Below are positions 7,681 to 18,140 of a stretch of 64,000 nucleotides of DNA, one piece after another; position 1 is the first letter of the stretch, and the number at the start of each line of letters is the position of its first letter. Both the position numbers and the translations under genes were made by a program. The notes under the pieces were generated by a model. It had not been told where the DNA came from. It made no database searches and was given only the letters and a program-made list of their open reading frames with translations. The DNA comes from Parafrankia elaeagni. GTDB taxonomy: Bacteria > Actinomycetota > Actinomycetes > Frankiales > Frankiaceae. The DNA lies in assembly GCF_000374165.1 (NCBI RefSeq), contig NZ_KB893671.1, positions 193 through 64,192 of the forward strand, in the 5' to 3' direction.

Positions 7681-9060
7681 CTAGCCGACGCGGTGGATCG
7701 GGGGCGGGGAGTAGGCGCCGCTGAGCACCTCGCCGCCCGGCCGGTAGATCCGCAGGATGAGCCGGAAGTCCTCCCGGGCGGCCGGCAGCCAGTTCGCCGC
7801 CGGGGCTGACGACGACGGCGACGGCGCCGGTGCCGGTGCCGGGACGTCGCTCTGGATCAGCACCGGGACCGATCCGTCGGGGTCGCGGACGAGGTCGTCC
7901 TGGCTGTTGATCGAGTAGCGGTGCAGGGGGTTGTCCACGAGATAGCCGTCCGGCTCGTCGTACATGGCGAGGGTCCAGAAGGCATCCACCGGCGGTGGCA
8001 GCAGCCGCAGCCGGTAGTTGTGGGCGCCGGTGAGGCGGTGGCCGTCGACGTCCACCGCGCAGTGGGCGGCCGTCGCCTCGTAGGCGTGGACGAGGCCCAG
8101 CGGCCGGCGGGCCGCCATCGCGCGGGCGATGCGGGCCTGAGCCCGGTCGGGCATCTCCCAGGCGCGGTCGTCGAGGACGCCGGGGCCAGCCCGGTCCAGG
8201 TTGAAGTCGGCTTCGTGCAGCGTGCTGACCCAGCCCTGGTGGGCGCGGCGACCGGCGTCGGCGAGCCGTTCCAGCTCGTCGCGCCCGGTCCGCAGGCCGC
8301 TGCGCAGCGACCAGGCGAGCGGCGGGTCCGGGTCGATGTACGGGGACGGGTCGGACAGCAGGCCGAGGATCTCGAACCTGCGGGCGTAGGCCTGTTCCAG
8401 CCGGGACGGGGGGAAGGCGCGCATCCAGGTCCGGAACTCCTCCCAGAAACGCAGGTCGTCGCAGACCTGCTTGGAACGGTCCGGCGGGCCTTCGGGCTGG
8501 CGGGCGTTCGGGTCGACCGGCCGCAGGGTCAGCTGGTCCTGCAGGGCGCGGACAGCGAGCAGATCATCGGGCCCCCGGTAGGCGAAGTGGGCGACGATGC
8601 TGAAGACCCGCGCCGGCGCCTCGATCACCACACTCGCCCCAGCCCCAGCCCCAGCCCCAGCGGTGTCGCTGTCGCCGAAGCCGCCGGGCGGGAGGAGCAG
8701 GACCTCGCCGCCCTCGTCACCGGTGGCGCGGCTGCCCAGGTAGGCGAACGTGTTCAGCCACGGGTCGAAGAACGCGAGGCGGTGGTAGCGCCCGCCGGTG
8801 GGCGGGACGTGCAGCAGCACCGGACCCGCGCTGAGATCGACCTGGGCGGACGAGAACAGGATGTCGGGGTTGACGTTCAGGAACGACGAGTCCGGACCGG
8901 GTGGGTCGGTCTGGTGTGCGAAGGCGTTGAAGCCGGCCGGCCGGATCGGGCCGTTGCCCTCGCGGGCGGTCCGGATCATCTGCCGGATCGCACAGACAAT
9001 GGGGTAGCCGAAGCTGAACGCCTCGGCGGCGAGCCCGACCCGCTGGTCATCCGCGCGCAT
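7681..9060 (-). CDS. DUF1254/DUF1214 domain-containing protein
   Basis: The protein is 459 residues. The N-terminal half shows the DUF1254 core: NVNPDILFSSAQVDLSAGPV, then HVPPTGGRYHRLAFFDPW and a TFAYLGSRATG motif. The C-terminal half is DUF1214-like, with FWTLAMYDEPDGYLVDNPLHRYSI and a final RPGGEVLSGAYSPPPI. The family has a beta-sandwich fold of unproven function. The ATG at 9060 follows a GGGAGG ribosome site; the upstream in-frame ATG has none. A run of CCAGCC hexamers near 8640-8665 encodes an (Ala-Gly) run between the domains. No signal peptide is evident. Confidence 0.85.
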   Translation of the reverse strand: MRADDQRVGLAAEAFSFGYPIVCAIRQMIRTAREGNGPIRPAGFNAFAHQTDPPGPDSSFLNVNPDILFSSAQVDLSAGPVLLHVPPTGGRYHRLAFFDPWLNTFAYLGSRATGDEGGEVLLLPPGGFGDSDTAGAGAGAGASVVIEAPARVFSIVAHFAYRGPDDLLAVRALQDQLTLRPVDPNARQPEGPPDRSKQVCDDLRFWEEFRTWMRAFPPSRLEQAYARRFEILGLLSDPSPYIDPDPPLAWSLRSGLRTGRDELERLADAGRRAHQGWVSTLHEADFNLDRAGPGVLDDRAWEMPDRAQARIARAMAARRPLGLVHAYEATAAHCAVDVDGHRLTGAHNYRLRLLPPPVDAFWTLAMYDEPDGYLVDNPLHRYSINSQDDLVRDPDGSVPVLIQSDVPAPAPAPSPSSSAPAANWLPAAREDFRLILRIYRPGGEVLSGAYSPPPIHRVG

Positions 9061-9243
9061 GTCGCCTCCCGGGTGCGGGTGGCCTGGCACTGGTGTGTGT
9101 GCTGACAGTGTTCATCCGACTTCGGGTCGTACCCGCTCGGGATTCGTCCGAACGCGGCCCGGCGGGGTCGGCCGGACTGGCCCGCGGGCGGGCGCGGGAT
9201 CACCGCCGTCCGGTACCTGGGCAGCATGCCCTAGGGTTGACAC

Positions 9244-10926
<1,683 letters not shown>

Positions 10927-10986
10927 CCTGCCGCCGGCGCCCGCGCGACCCGCGCGACCCGCGCGACCTGCGTCGGCCTCGCCCAA

Positions 10987-11030
10987 CCAACGGAGCCGCC
11001 CCGGCCGATCGGCCGGGGCGGCTCCGTTGG
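10987..11030. terminator. Strong terminator after ettA
   Basis: A perfect 22-bp-arm palindrome spans 10987-11030: CCAACGGAGCCGCCCCGGCC and onward, mirrored to GGCTCCGTTGG, followed by GGTTGTGG. It sits between ettA and the convergent globin gene and can act in both directions. A GTTGTGGATCTCTT direct repeat (16-bp period) follows at 11031-11060. Confidence 0.85.
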
Positions 11031-11072
11031 GTTGTGGATCTCTTTCGTTGTGGATCTCTTCCGTGGGCCGGG

Positions 11073-11474
11073 TCAGCCGGGGCGGTTCTGCAGGGAGTTG
11101 GCGGCGCCCAGCAGGTAGTCCCAGAGCTGGGTGTGCAGTTCGGGGGGGAGGTCCAGGCTGTCGACCGCGGACTTCATGATTCGGACCCAGGCGTCCCGCT
11201 CGGCCGGGCCGATCGCGAACGGCGCGTGCCGCATCCGCAGGCGGGGGTGGCCCCGCTGCTCGCTGTAGGTGGTGGGCCCGCCCCAGTACTGGATGAGGAA
11301 CATCCGTAGGCGTTCCTCGGCGGCGGCGAGCTCGTCCTCCGGGTACAGCGGGCGCAGCACGGGGTCGTTGGCCACACCCTCGTAGAACCGCGCCACCAGC
11401 GTCCGGAACGTCGCCTCGCCGCCGACGGCCTCGTAGAAGTCCGCGCGTGGGCGCGCGGGAGACGGTTGGTTCAC
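11073..11474 (-). CDS. glbO: Group II truncated haemoglobin (GlbO-type)
   Basis: The 133-residue globin closely resembles M. tuberculosis GlbO (trHbO): DFYEAVGG at the N-terminus, [20 protein letters not shown], then [34 protein letters not shown] with the proximal His in the RMRHAPF segment, and a DAWVRIM helix with the conserved Trp. Group II globins bind O2 and can act in redox or NO/ROS chemistry. The start is uncertain: GTG 11474 gives the family length, while GTG 11492 has a better-spaced GGGAGAG. It is followed on the same strand upstream by the GH13 gene, as glbO-aglA are neighbours in mycobacteria. Confidence 0.93.
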   Translation of the reverse strand: MNQPSPARPRADFYEAVGGEATFRTLVARFYEGVANDPVLRPLYPEDELAAAEERLRMFLIQYWGGPTTYSEQRGHPRLRMRHAPFAIGPAERDAWVRIMKSAVDSLDLPPELHTQLWDYLLGAANSLQNRPG

Positions 11475-11627
11475 GCCTCCATTCTGCGCCACCGGACGGC
11501 GCTCTCCCGACCCGAGGCCGGACCTCTTTTCCGCCCCGCCCGGATGGGGGCGGGACGTTCCCGGGTCGTCCAGGTGAGCGGGCGGCCGGCGGCGGACGTC
11601 CCGCGGCAGGCACCTCACCGGGCCGGG

Positions 11628-13373
11628 TCAACCCGAACGGGGGATGACCCACGCGGTGGTGTCCGGCGGGAGCACGAGGGTTGCACCGTCGTAGCCGACC
11701 GGGCTGCTGGCCAGGACGAGGCGCCCGGCGAGCGCCAGGTGGACCTCCTCCTCGGTGGACATCACACAGGTCAGCGCCGGTCCGCCTACGGTCCGGTCGA
11801 AGGCGAGGCAGCTGGTGGGCAGGCCGTCGCGCCAGCGGAAGCCGGGCCGGGGGGCGTCCGGGTCGCCCGGGTCGCCGAGGAACGGCAGCGCCCGGCGCAG
11901 CGCCAGCGCGCCGCGGACGAGCACCCGCGTCGACATCGGGTCGACGGACTGGGCGGCGGCGGTCAGGTCACCCCAGTCCGCCGGCTGGGGGAGCCAGGGC
12001 TCCGTCCCGTCGTCGGTGAAGCCGTACGGCGGCTCCTGCCCGGACCACGGCATGGGCACGCGGGTGCCGTCCCGGCCGGCCGCGGTGTGGCCGGAGCGTT
12101 CCCAGATCGGGTCGCGGCGCTGCTCCGGCGGGACGTCGACCTGCGGCAGGCCGAGCTCGTCGCCCTGGTAGAGGTAGGCCGTCCCGGGCAGCGCCAGCAG
12201 CGCGAGCAGGGCCGCCCGGGCGCGGCGCAGGCCGACGTCGCCGCCGCCGTAGCGGCCGGTCGGCCGGACGACGTCGTGGTTGGCGAGCACCCAGGTCGGG
12301 AGGGCGCCGACGGCGGCGGTCGCGGCCCGGGCGGCGTCGATCGCGCTGCGCCAGGCCGGCGCCGAGAACGGCGCGAACAGCAGCGAGAACGTGAACGTCA
12401 GATGCAGCTCGTCCGGGCGGACGTAGCGGGCGAGGCGCTCCGGATCGGCGACCCAGGTCTCGCCGACGAGCATCCGCGCCCGCCCGTCCCGGCGGTCGTA
12501 CTCGTCCAGGAGCGCCCGCCACTCGCGGTAGATCTCGTGCACGCCGTCCTGATCCCACGAGTACGGCTCGAGCACCTCCCGGAAGCCGGCGTCGACCTGG
12601 TCGGGAGTGGGGTGATCCGCGGACGCGGTAACCGGGTCGGGGTGGTCGCGCAGCGCCTCGTCCTTGACCAGTCCGTGCGAGACGTCGATGCGGAAGCCGT
12701 CGACGCCGCGGTCGAGCCAGAACCGCAGGACCTCGCGATGCTCGGCGCGGACCCGCGGGTGCCGCCAGTTCCAGTCGGGCTGCTCCCGGGCGAACAGGTG
12801 CAGGTACCACTGGCCGTCCGGGACGCGGGTCCAGGCCGGTCCGCCGAACACCGACATCCAGTTGTTCGGCGGCCGGGCACCGCCGGGCCCGCGCCCGTCC
12901 CGGAACAGGTAGAGCTCGCGTTCGGGGGAGCCGGGCCCGGCGGCCAGCGCCGCCTGGAAGGCCGGATGCTCGCTGCTGGAGTGGTTCGGGACGAGGTCGA
13001 CGACGACCTTCAGCCCGGCGGTGTGGGCGTCCGCCAGCAGGGCGTCGAGGTCGGCGAGGGTGCCGAACATCGGGTCGACGTCGGTGTGGTCGGCGACGTC
13101 GTAGCCGTGGTCGGCCATGGGGGAGCGGTAGAAAGGGGTGATCCAGACGCCGTCCACGCCGAGGTCGGCGAGATCGGGCAGCCGGCGGCGGATGCCTTCG
13201 AGATCGCCGACGCCGTCACCATCGGTGTCGGCGAAGCTGCGGATGTAGACCTCGTACATCACGGCGTCGCGCCACCAGGGCGCGGCACCGCCGCCGGGCT
13301 GGCGGAGCGCTGCGCCCGTAGGGATGCCGGCCGGGGCAGGCGGGTCCGCGGGGTCGGTGGCAACGGGATCCAT
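11628..13373 (-). CDS. aglA: GH13 alpha-glucosidase (oligo-1,6-glucosidase/AglA type)
   Basis: This 581-residue (beta/alpha)8 glycoside hydrolase has the four GH13 regions: DLVPNHSS (about 125), DGFRIDVSHG with nucleophile Asp (about 228), LVGETWV with acid/base Glu (about 304) and VLANHDVVRP with the transition-state Asp (about 366). ITPFYRSPMADHGYDVADH is typical of intracellular alpha-glucosidases acting on malto-oligosaccharides, isomaltose or sucrose-type substrates. There is no signal peptide, so it is cytoplasmic. It may work with MalQ, encoded about 10 kb away, in glycogen/maltodextrin turnover; that link is inferred. Confidence 0.93.
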   Translation of the reverse strand: MDPVATDPADPPAPAGIPTGAALRQPGGGAAPWWRDAVMYEVYIRSFADTDGDGVGDLEGIRRRLPDLADLGVDGVWITPFYRSPMADHGYDVADHTDVDPMFGTLADLDALLADAHTAGLKVVVDLVPNHSSSEHPAFQAALAAGPGSPERELYLFRDGRGPGGARPPNNWMSVFGGPAWTRVPDGQWYLHLFAREQPDWNWRHPRVRAEHREVLRFWLDRGVDGFRIDVSHGLVKDEALRDHPDPVTASADHPTPDQVDAGFREVLEPYSWDQDGVHEIYREWRALLDEYDRRDGRARMLVGETWVADPERLARYVRPDELHLTFTFSLLFAPFSAPAWRSAIDAARAATAAVGALPTWVLANHDVVRPTGRYGGGDVGLRRARAALLALLALPGTAYLYQGDELGLPQVDVPPEQRRDPIWERSGHTAAGRDGTRVPMPWSGQEPPYGFTDDGTEPWLPQPADWGDLTAAAQSVDPMSTRVLVRGALALRRALPFLGDPGDPDAPRPGFRWRDGLPTSCLAFDRTVGGPALTCVMSTEEEVHLALAGRLVLASSPVGYDGATLVLPPDTTAWVIPRSG

Positions 13374-13414
13374 GGCGGTATCAAACCCGTTCCACCTGCG
13401 CGAAGTAAACGGAT

Positions 13415-13435
13415 GACACCGTTACTGACGGTGTC
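13415..13435. promoter_or_regulatory. Perfect inverted repeat in the aglA/PP2C divergent promoter region
   Basis: GACACCGT-N5-ACGGTGTC lies between the divergent starts of the alpha-glucosidase (13373) and the PP2C gene. Such an 8-bp-arm dyad is a candidate operator. TACACT at 13476-13481 could be the -10 of the PP2C gene. Confidence 0.4.
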
Positions 13436-13514
13436 CGCCGTGCGGCTCGACGGGCGCGATATCCGACTAGCGAACTACACTCCGCTGGTGGATGACGTCA
13501 CTGTCCGTTATGGA

Positions 13515-15830
13515 ATGCTTCCTGGGGGTGGATGTGACCCGGTGGCCAAACGTCCCCACGGTCCTCACGGCAGGCGGTGGGCAGCGGTGACCGGCCTCAG
13601 CTCGGCGGCCGTCGCCGGTTCGGCAGCGGGCCTTCGTCCGCCTCCCGGAAACGAGCCGCCTGCCGGCACCGGGCCGTGGGCGGGCACTGGCAGCGAGCCG
13701 CGAGCCGGCAGCGAGCCGCGGGTCGGGGCCGTCCCCGCGACAGGCGGCGGCTACGGACCCGAGGGCTGGGCCGCGACGACGGCCTCGGTCGGTCGGGCCA
13801 TCATCCGGGAGCTGACCGCCGCTCGGCGGCGCCGCTCACACGTCTCCGCGGGGACGACACTCGACCAGTTCGCCTTCCTTGCGGATGCCAGCCTCGTCCT
13901 GAGCAGCTCGCTCGACCCGCAGCGGATCATGGAGATGATCGCGGCGCTGGCGGTGCCCCGGCTGGGCACGGGAGCCGTCGTCTGGTTGCGCGGCGACGGT
14001 GACGTGATCCGGATGGCCGGCTCGTCCTTCCTCGACGCGAAGTCCGCGGACTTCCTTCGGGCCGCTGTCCAGCTCCGGCCGCCGACACTCGACCAGAACA
14101 CGCCACCGGGCATCGTCGTGCGCACCGGCCAGTCGCACTACATCCCGTGTTACACGGAGCGTGTCGCCCGGGAACTGTTCGTCGGCTCGGCCTATGAGAC
14201 GTTCTGGGAGCTCCCCTCCGGCCCGACGATCACCGTGCCGATGTGCGCCCGCGGGCATGTGCTGGGAGCCCTGTCCGTCGGCCGCGCAGGCCCGCACGAG
14301 TTCACGGCGCTGGACGTCCACCTGGTCGAGGAGCTGGCCCGGCGCGGCGGGGCCGCCCTCGACAACGCGCAGCTGTTCCAGGAGGTCGAGGAGTCCGCGC
14401 TGACGCTGCAGCGGTCGATGCTGCCCGCGCACCCGCCCGCCCTCGACGGCATGGAGATCGCGATGGAGTACCGGCCGGGCACGGCCGGCACCGAGGTCGG
14501 CGGGGACTTCTACGACGTCATCGTGCTGCCCGGCGGTCGGGTCGGCGTCGCCATCGGCGATGTGATGGGCCGGGGCCTGCACGCCGCAGCGGTGATGGGC
14601 CAGCTGCGGGCCGCCCTGCGGGCCTACGCGCTGGAGGACTGGGGGCCCGCGGAGCTGCTCGCCCGGCTGGACCGGGTCGTCGACTCGCTGCCGGGGCTGC
14701 AGATGGCCACCTCGATGTACGCGGTGTACGACCCGTACTCGGGCCGCGCGACGATCGCCAGCGCCGGCCACCCGCCGCCGCTGCTGGTGCTGCCGGACGA
14801 GCAGCCGGACTATCTGGTGCTCGAACCCGGCCTCCCGCTCGGTACGGGCGAGAAGGACCAGTTCTCGGAGACGACGGTCGCGCTGCCGCCCGGCTCGGCA
14901 CTGGTGATGTTCACCGACGGGCTGGTCGAGTCCCGCCGCCGCCCGGTGGCCGACGGGCTGGAGCACCTCCGGTCGGGTCTGGCCGAACAGATCACCCGTC
15001 CACGGGCCGCGCGCGACCTCGACGCGGCGTGTGACGAGCCTGCAGCGGTCGACGTGCCTGCAGCGGTCGACGTGCCCGCAGCGCCTGCAGCGCCCGCTGC
15101 CCCGTCGGCTGCCGTGCCGTCAGCCGGTCCCTCCCCGGCACAGCCGCCGACCGGGCCGTCGCTGGCCGCGCCGGAGCGGCGGATCCGGGAGCGCCGGTCC
15201 GGCCGGGACCGCCGCGGTGGCTACCGCAGGCCACGAACGAGCGGCGACCGCCGCCGGACCGGTAGTTTCGCCGCCCGCAGCTGGTCCGGCCCGGACGCGG
15301 TGACCTGCGACGGCCCCGGCCCCATCCAGGAGACCGCGCGCACGCTGCTCGAGCGCTGCCTGCTCGCGGCCGACCTCCCGCCCCGCACGGACGACGACAT
15401 CGCGCTGCTGGTCCTGGTGACCCGGCCGGTCCGGCCGCCACTGCTGGAGCTCGCACTGCCGGCGGTGGGGTCGTCCGCCAGCCATGCCCGCGTGGCGGTG
15501 CGGGGCGCGCTGCACGACGCCGGGATCGGCTCCCTCGACGACGCCATCCTGCTGGTCAGCGAAGTGGTCACCAACGCGGTCCTGCACGCGCGCAGCGATC
15601 TGGTGCTGCGGGCGACCCTCGAGCCCGGGCGACTGCGGATCAGCGTCGAGGACAGGGAGGGTTCGGCGCTGCCCCGGCCCGGCGACGAGTCCACCGACCA
15701 GATGGATGCCGAGCACGGCTGGGGCCTGCTGCTCGTGGAGGCGCTCGCGCAGGCCTGGGGTGTGGAGACGACCCCGGACGGCAAGCGGGTCTGGTTCGAG
15801 ATGGAGGTGCCGGGCGGCGATCATCCCTGA
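13515..15830 (+). CDS. GAF-SpoIIE (PP2C) phosphatase fused to HATPase anti-sigma kinase domain
   Basis: The protein is about 771 residues. After a disordered Pro/Gly N-terminus a GAF domain covers roughly residues 115-300 (LVLSSSLDPQRIMEMIAALA; FTALDVHLVEELARR). A SpoIIE/PP2C phosphatase follows (about 310-500), with metal ligands in TEVGGDFYDV, IGDVMGRG and MFTDGLVESR. After an Ala/Pro linker a HATPase_c domain (about 655-770) has an N-box (LVSEVVTNAVLHARSD) and G-box (GWGLLLVEALA). It thus joins RsbU/P-like and RsbW-like activities of a partner-switching sigma-factor pathway. The start is uncertain (ATG 13515, or GTG 13551/13587); the frame stays open far upstream only because it runs antisense to the GH13 gene. 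Confidence 0.88.
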   Translation: MLPGGGCDPVAKRPHGPHGRRWAAVTGLSSAAVAGSAAGLRPPPGNEPPAGTGPWAGTGSEPRAGSEPRVGAVPATGGGYGPEGWAATTASVGRAIIRELTAARRRRSHVSAGTTLDQFAFLADASLVLSSSLDPQRIMEMIAALAVPRLGTGAVVWLRGDGDVIRMAGSSFLDAKSADFLRAAVQLRPPTLDQNTPPGIVVRTGQSHYIPCYTERVARELFVGSAYETFWELPSGPTITVPMCARGHVLGALSVGRAGPHEFTALDVHLVEELARRGGAALDNAQLFQEVEESALTLQRSMLPAHPPALDGMEIAMEYRPGTAGTEVGGDFYDVIVLPGGRVGVAIGDVMGRGLHAAAVMGQLRAALRAYALEDWGPAELLARLDRVVDSLPGLQMATSMYAVYDPYSGRATIASAGHPPPLLVLPDEQPDYLVLEPGLPLGTGEKDQFSETTVALPPGSALVMFTDGLVESRRRPVADGLEHLRSGLAEQITRPRAARDLDAACDEPAAVDVPAAVDVPAAPAAPAAPSAAVPSAGPSPAQPPTGPSLAAPERRIRERRSGRDRRGGYRRPRTSGDRRRTGSFAARSWSGPDAVTCDGPGPIQETARTLLERCLLAADLPPRTDDDIALLVLVTRPVRPPLLELALPAVGSSASHARVAVRGALHDAGIGSLDDAILLVSEVVTNAVLHARSDLVLRATLEPGRLRISVEDREGSALPRPGDESTDQMDAEHGWGLLLVEALAQAWGVETTPDGKRVWFEMEVPGGDHP
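13689..13724 (+). repeat. 18-bp tandem duplication
   Basis: Two copies of GGCAGCGAGCCGCGAGCC (second copy ends GGGTC) encode a Gly-Ser-Glu-Pro-Arg duplication in the PP2C N-terminal disordered region. Confidence 0.6.
15042..15077 (+). repeat. 18-bp tandem duplication
   Basis: GCAGCGGTCGACGTGCCT is repeated with one change in the linker between the phosphatase and kinase domains, encoding AAVDVP twice. Confidence 0.7.
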
Positions 15831-17515
15831 GGCAGGGCGGTGGACGTCTCGTGGGGGTGCGACGTCCCGTGCGGGTGCGACGCCTCCTGGGGGTGCGACG
15901 CCTCGTGCGGCCGTTCCGGGGGTCCGGGGGGTGCCGCCCCGGTCTCGGCGCGGCGGACGATCGTGCGGAGCATGCCGCCGAAGACCACCGAGTGGAACGG
16001 GCTGACGGCCTTCCAGTAGAGGTGCCCGGGCAGCCCGTGGGGCAGGAACAGCGCCCGCTGCCGGTAGATCACCCGGTGCCGGCCACCGGCACCGCTTCCG
16101 GGGCTGCTGCCGTCCGGGCCGCTGCCGTCCGGGTCGACGCGCAGCTCCAGCCAGGCCTGGCCGGGCAGCTTCATCTCGGCCCGCAGGCGCAGCAGCCGGC
16201 CGGGCACCAGTTCCTCGACGCGCCACAGGTCGATCGCCTCGCCGGTGCGCAGCCGGCGTGGGTCGCGGCGGCCGCGGTGGTGCCCGACCCCGCCGGCGAG
16301 GATGTCGAGCCAGCCGCGGGCGGACCAGGCGAGCGGCCAGCTGTACCAGCCGTTCTCGCCGCCGATGCCCTCGATGACGGCCCACAGCCGGTCGGCCGGT
16401 GCGTCTACCGCCCGCGACCGTTCGTCGGTGTACAGCGACGAGCCGGCCCAGGCCGGGTCGGTGACCACCGGTTCGCCGGGCGGTGCAGGGCGGGACGTGC
16501 CCGGGTCGCCGCGCAGGCGGGCGAGGACCTCCGGGAACGGCGTGGTGATCGGGCTGCCTGGCCAGACCGCCGTCGACCAGCGGGTCTCCACCGCTCGGTC
16601 GCGCACCCGGGCAAGCGCGTAGGCCACCGAGGTGTCGAACGGGACGAGCCCGTCGGGCGGGTCCGGCACCCAGGCGGCGATGTCGTGCTCGGCGGCGACG
16701 ACCTCCGTGCGCAGCGAGCGGACGAGCGGGCGCGCGATGGCCCGCGGAACCGGCGTGACCAGCCCGACCCAGTGCGACGACAGGCCGGGGGAGAGCACGG
16801 GGACAGGGATGATGACCCGCCGGCGCAGGCCCTCGACGGCGGCGAAGCGCTGCATCATCTCGGCGTAGGTGAGGATGTCCGGCCCGCCGATGTCGAACGA
16901 GCGGTGCGTCCCGGCGGGCAGGTCCAGGCAGCCGACCAGGTAGTACAGGACGTCCCGGACGGCGATCGGCTGGATGCGGGTGCGCACCCACCGCGGGGTG
17001 ATCATGACCGGCAGCCGCTCGGTGAGGTGACGCAGCATCTCGAACGACGCGCTGCCGCTGCCGATGATGACGGCCGCGCGCAGGACGACCGTCGGCACGC
17101 CGGAGTCGAGCAGGACCCGCGCCACCTCCTGGCGGGACGCCAGGTGCTCCGACATCCCGGCGCCGGACGCCGGGCTCAGACCGCCCAGGTACACCAGCCG
17201 GCCGACTCCGGCATTCCGGGCGGCGTCGGCGAAGGCGCGGGCGGCGGCGCGGTCGACGGAGGAGAAGTCGCCGCCGCTGTCGATCGAGTGGATCAGGTAG
17301 TAGGCGGTGTCGACGCCGTCCAGCGCACGACGCAGCGCGGCCGGGTCGAGGGCGTCGGCGCGGACCACCTCGACGTCGGGATGGTGCGCCCAGCTGACCT
17401 CGGCCAGCCGGGCCGGGTCGCGGGTCATGCACCGGACCTGGTGGCCGATGCCCAGCAGGCGGGGGGCCAGCCGGCCGCCGATGTAGCCCGTGGCGCCGGT
17501 GACGAGTATGCGCAT
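15821..17515 (-). CDS. SDR-type NAD(P)-binding protein with DUF2867 domain
   Basis: The 564-residue protein begins with an atypical SDR/NmrA-like Rossmann domain: MRILVTGATGYIGGRL (GxTGxxG at about 7-12), then RDPARL and YYLIHSI (residues about 78-84). The central region carries the C-terminal DUF2867 motif (SSLYTDERSRAVDAPADRLW; RALFLPHGLPGHLYWKAVSPFH). Such fusions resemble YbjT-like proteins. The ATG at 17515 follows CAGGAACC. The last 25 or so residues are a His-Pro-rich repeat encoded by an 18-bp tandem repeat. Its stop overlaps the PP2C stop tail-to-tail by 10 bp. The enzymatic role is unknown. Confidence 0.85.
   Translation of the reverse strand: MRILVTGATGYIGGRLAPRLLGIGHQVRCMTRDPARLAEVSWAHHPDVEVVRADALDPAALRRALDGVDTAYYLIHSIDSGGDFSSVDRAAARAFADAARNAGVGRLVYLGGLSPASGAGMSEHLASRQEVARVLLDSGVPTVVLRAAVIIGSGSASFEMLRHLTERLPVMITPRWVRTRIQPIAVRDVLYYLVGCLDLPAGTHRSFDIGGPDILTYAEMMQRFAAVEGLRRRVIIPVPVLSPGLSSHWVGLVTPVPRAIARPLVRSLRTEVVAAEHDIAAWVPDPPDGLVPFDTSVAYALARVRDRAVETRWSTAVWPGSPITTPFPEVLARLRGDPGTSRPAPPGEPVVTDPAWAGSSLYTDERSRAVDAPADRLWAVIEGIGGENGWYSWPLAWSARGWLDILAGGVGHHRGRRDPRRLRTGEAIDLWRVEELVPGRLLRLRAEMKLPGQAWLELRVDPDGSGPDGSSPGSGAGGRHRVIYRQRALFLPHGLPGHLYWKAVSPFHSVVFGGMLRTIVRRAETGAAPPGPPERPHEASHPQEASHPHGTSHPHETSTALPQG
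15843..15910 (-). repeat. 18-bp tandem repeat in the C-terminus of the SDR protein
   Basis: About 3.7 copies of GACGTCTCGTGGGGGTGC-type units run from 15843 to 15910. On the minus strand they encode hexads of the type HPHETS/HPQEAS, giving a His-rich tail that could bind metal. Confidence 0.8.
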
Positions 17516-17579
17516 CCGCGGTTCCTGCCCCGCCGGGTGGCCGGCTACCGTCAGGAGACGGCCAACCGGTGGGCTCAGG

Positions 17580-17601
17580 CCGGGCTCAGGCCTGAGCCCG
17601 G
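17580..17601. terminator. Palindromic terminator after the HNH gene
   Basis: CCGGGCTCAGG mirrored to CCTGAGCCCGG is a perfect 22-nt palindrome, just beyond the HNH stop (17619, minus strand) and before the SDR gene start. Confidence 0.6.
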
Positions 17602-17618
17602 CCCTGGTCAGACGCTGC

Positions 17619-18140
17619 TCAGGCGCTGGCGGCCTCCGAGATGTCCGGCACGGTGCTGAGGTAGCGGGACCACCGCGGGTCCATCCTGCGGGACCCCAGA
17701 ATGCGCCAGGCGGCTCCGCTCGGCGCTCGGGGTGCCGTGCGAAGCCGCCAACCGAGATCGGCAACCGCTCGGTCGGCTTTGACATGGTTGCAGCGGCCAC
17801 AGGCCGCCACGACGTTCTCCCATACGTGCGGCCCGCCCCGTGAGCGAGGGATGACATGGTCCAGCGACGTTGCTGGGGCGTTGCAGTAGACACACCGGTG
17901 ATGGTCGCGTGCCAGCACACCCTTGCGGGTGAGTGGAACCTGTGAACGGTAGGGCACGCGCACGAACCGTGCTAACCGGACGACGATCGGAACCTCGACC
18001 GAGCTCGTCGTCGAACGCAGTACCTGACCGGCGGCCTCGACCATCACGGCCTTGTCGGTCAGAACCAGCACCAGTGCTCTTCTTTGTGACACCACGCACA
18101 GAGGCTCGTACGTGGCATTGAGAACCAGCGCCTCTGCCAC
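17619..18140 (-). CDS. HNH endonuclease
   Basis: This 173-residue protein has a canonical HNH fold: CVYCNAP zinc knuckle, SLDHVIPRSRGGPHVWENVVAACGRCNHVKADR with the DH catalytic pair and second CxxC. The N-terminal half (ALVLNATYEPLCVVSQRRALVLVLTDKA) is the conserved actinobacterial module of this HNH family, orthologous in style to M. tuberculosis Rv2469c. GTG 18140 is chosen because AGGAGG lies 7 bases upstream; longer frames to 18722 are low complexity. The role is unknown, possibly DNA repair or processing. Confidence 0.9.
   Translation of the reverse strand: MAEALVLNATYEPLCVVSQRRALVLVLTDKAVMVEAAGQVLRSTTSSVEVPIVVRLARFVRVPYRSQVPLTRKGVLARDHHRCVYCNAPATSLDHVIPRSRGGPHVWENVVAACGRCNHVKADRAVADLGWRLRTAPRAPSGAAWRILGSRRMDPRWSRYLSTVPDISEAASA

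Noticed and set aside
11466-15830. One open frame of 1454 codons containing the PP2C gene
   Set aside because: The first about 650 codons run antisense to the GH13 gene, which has full catalytic motifs; the frame is open only because of high GC. The real gene starts after 13373.
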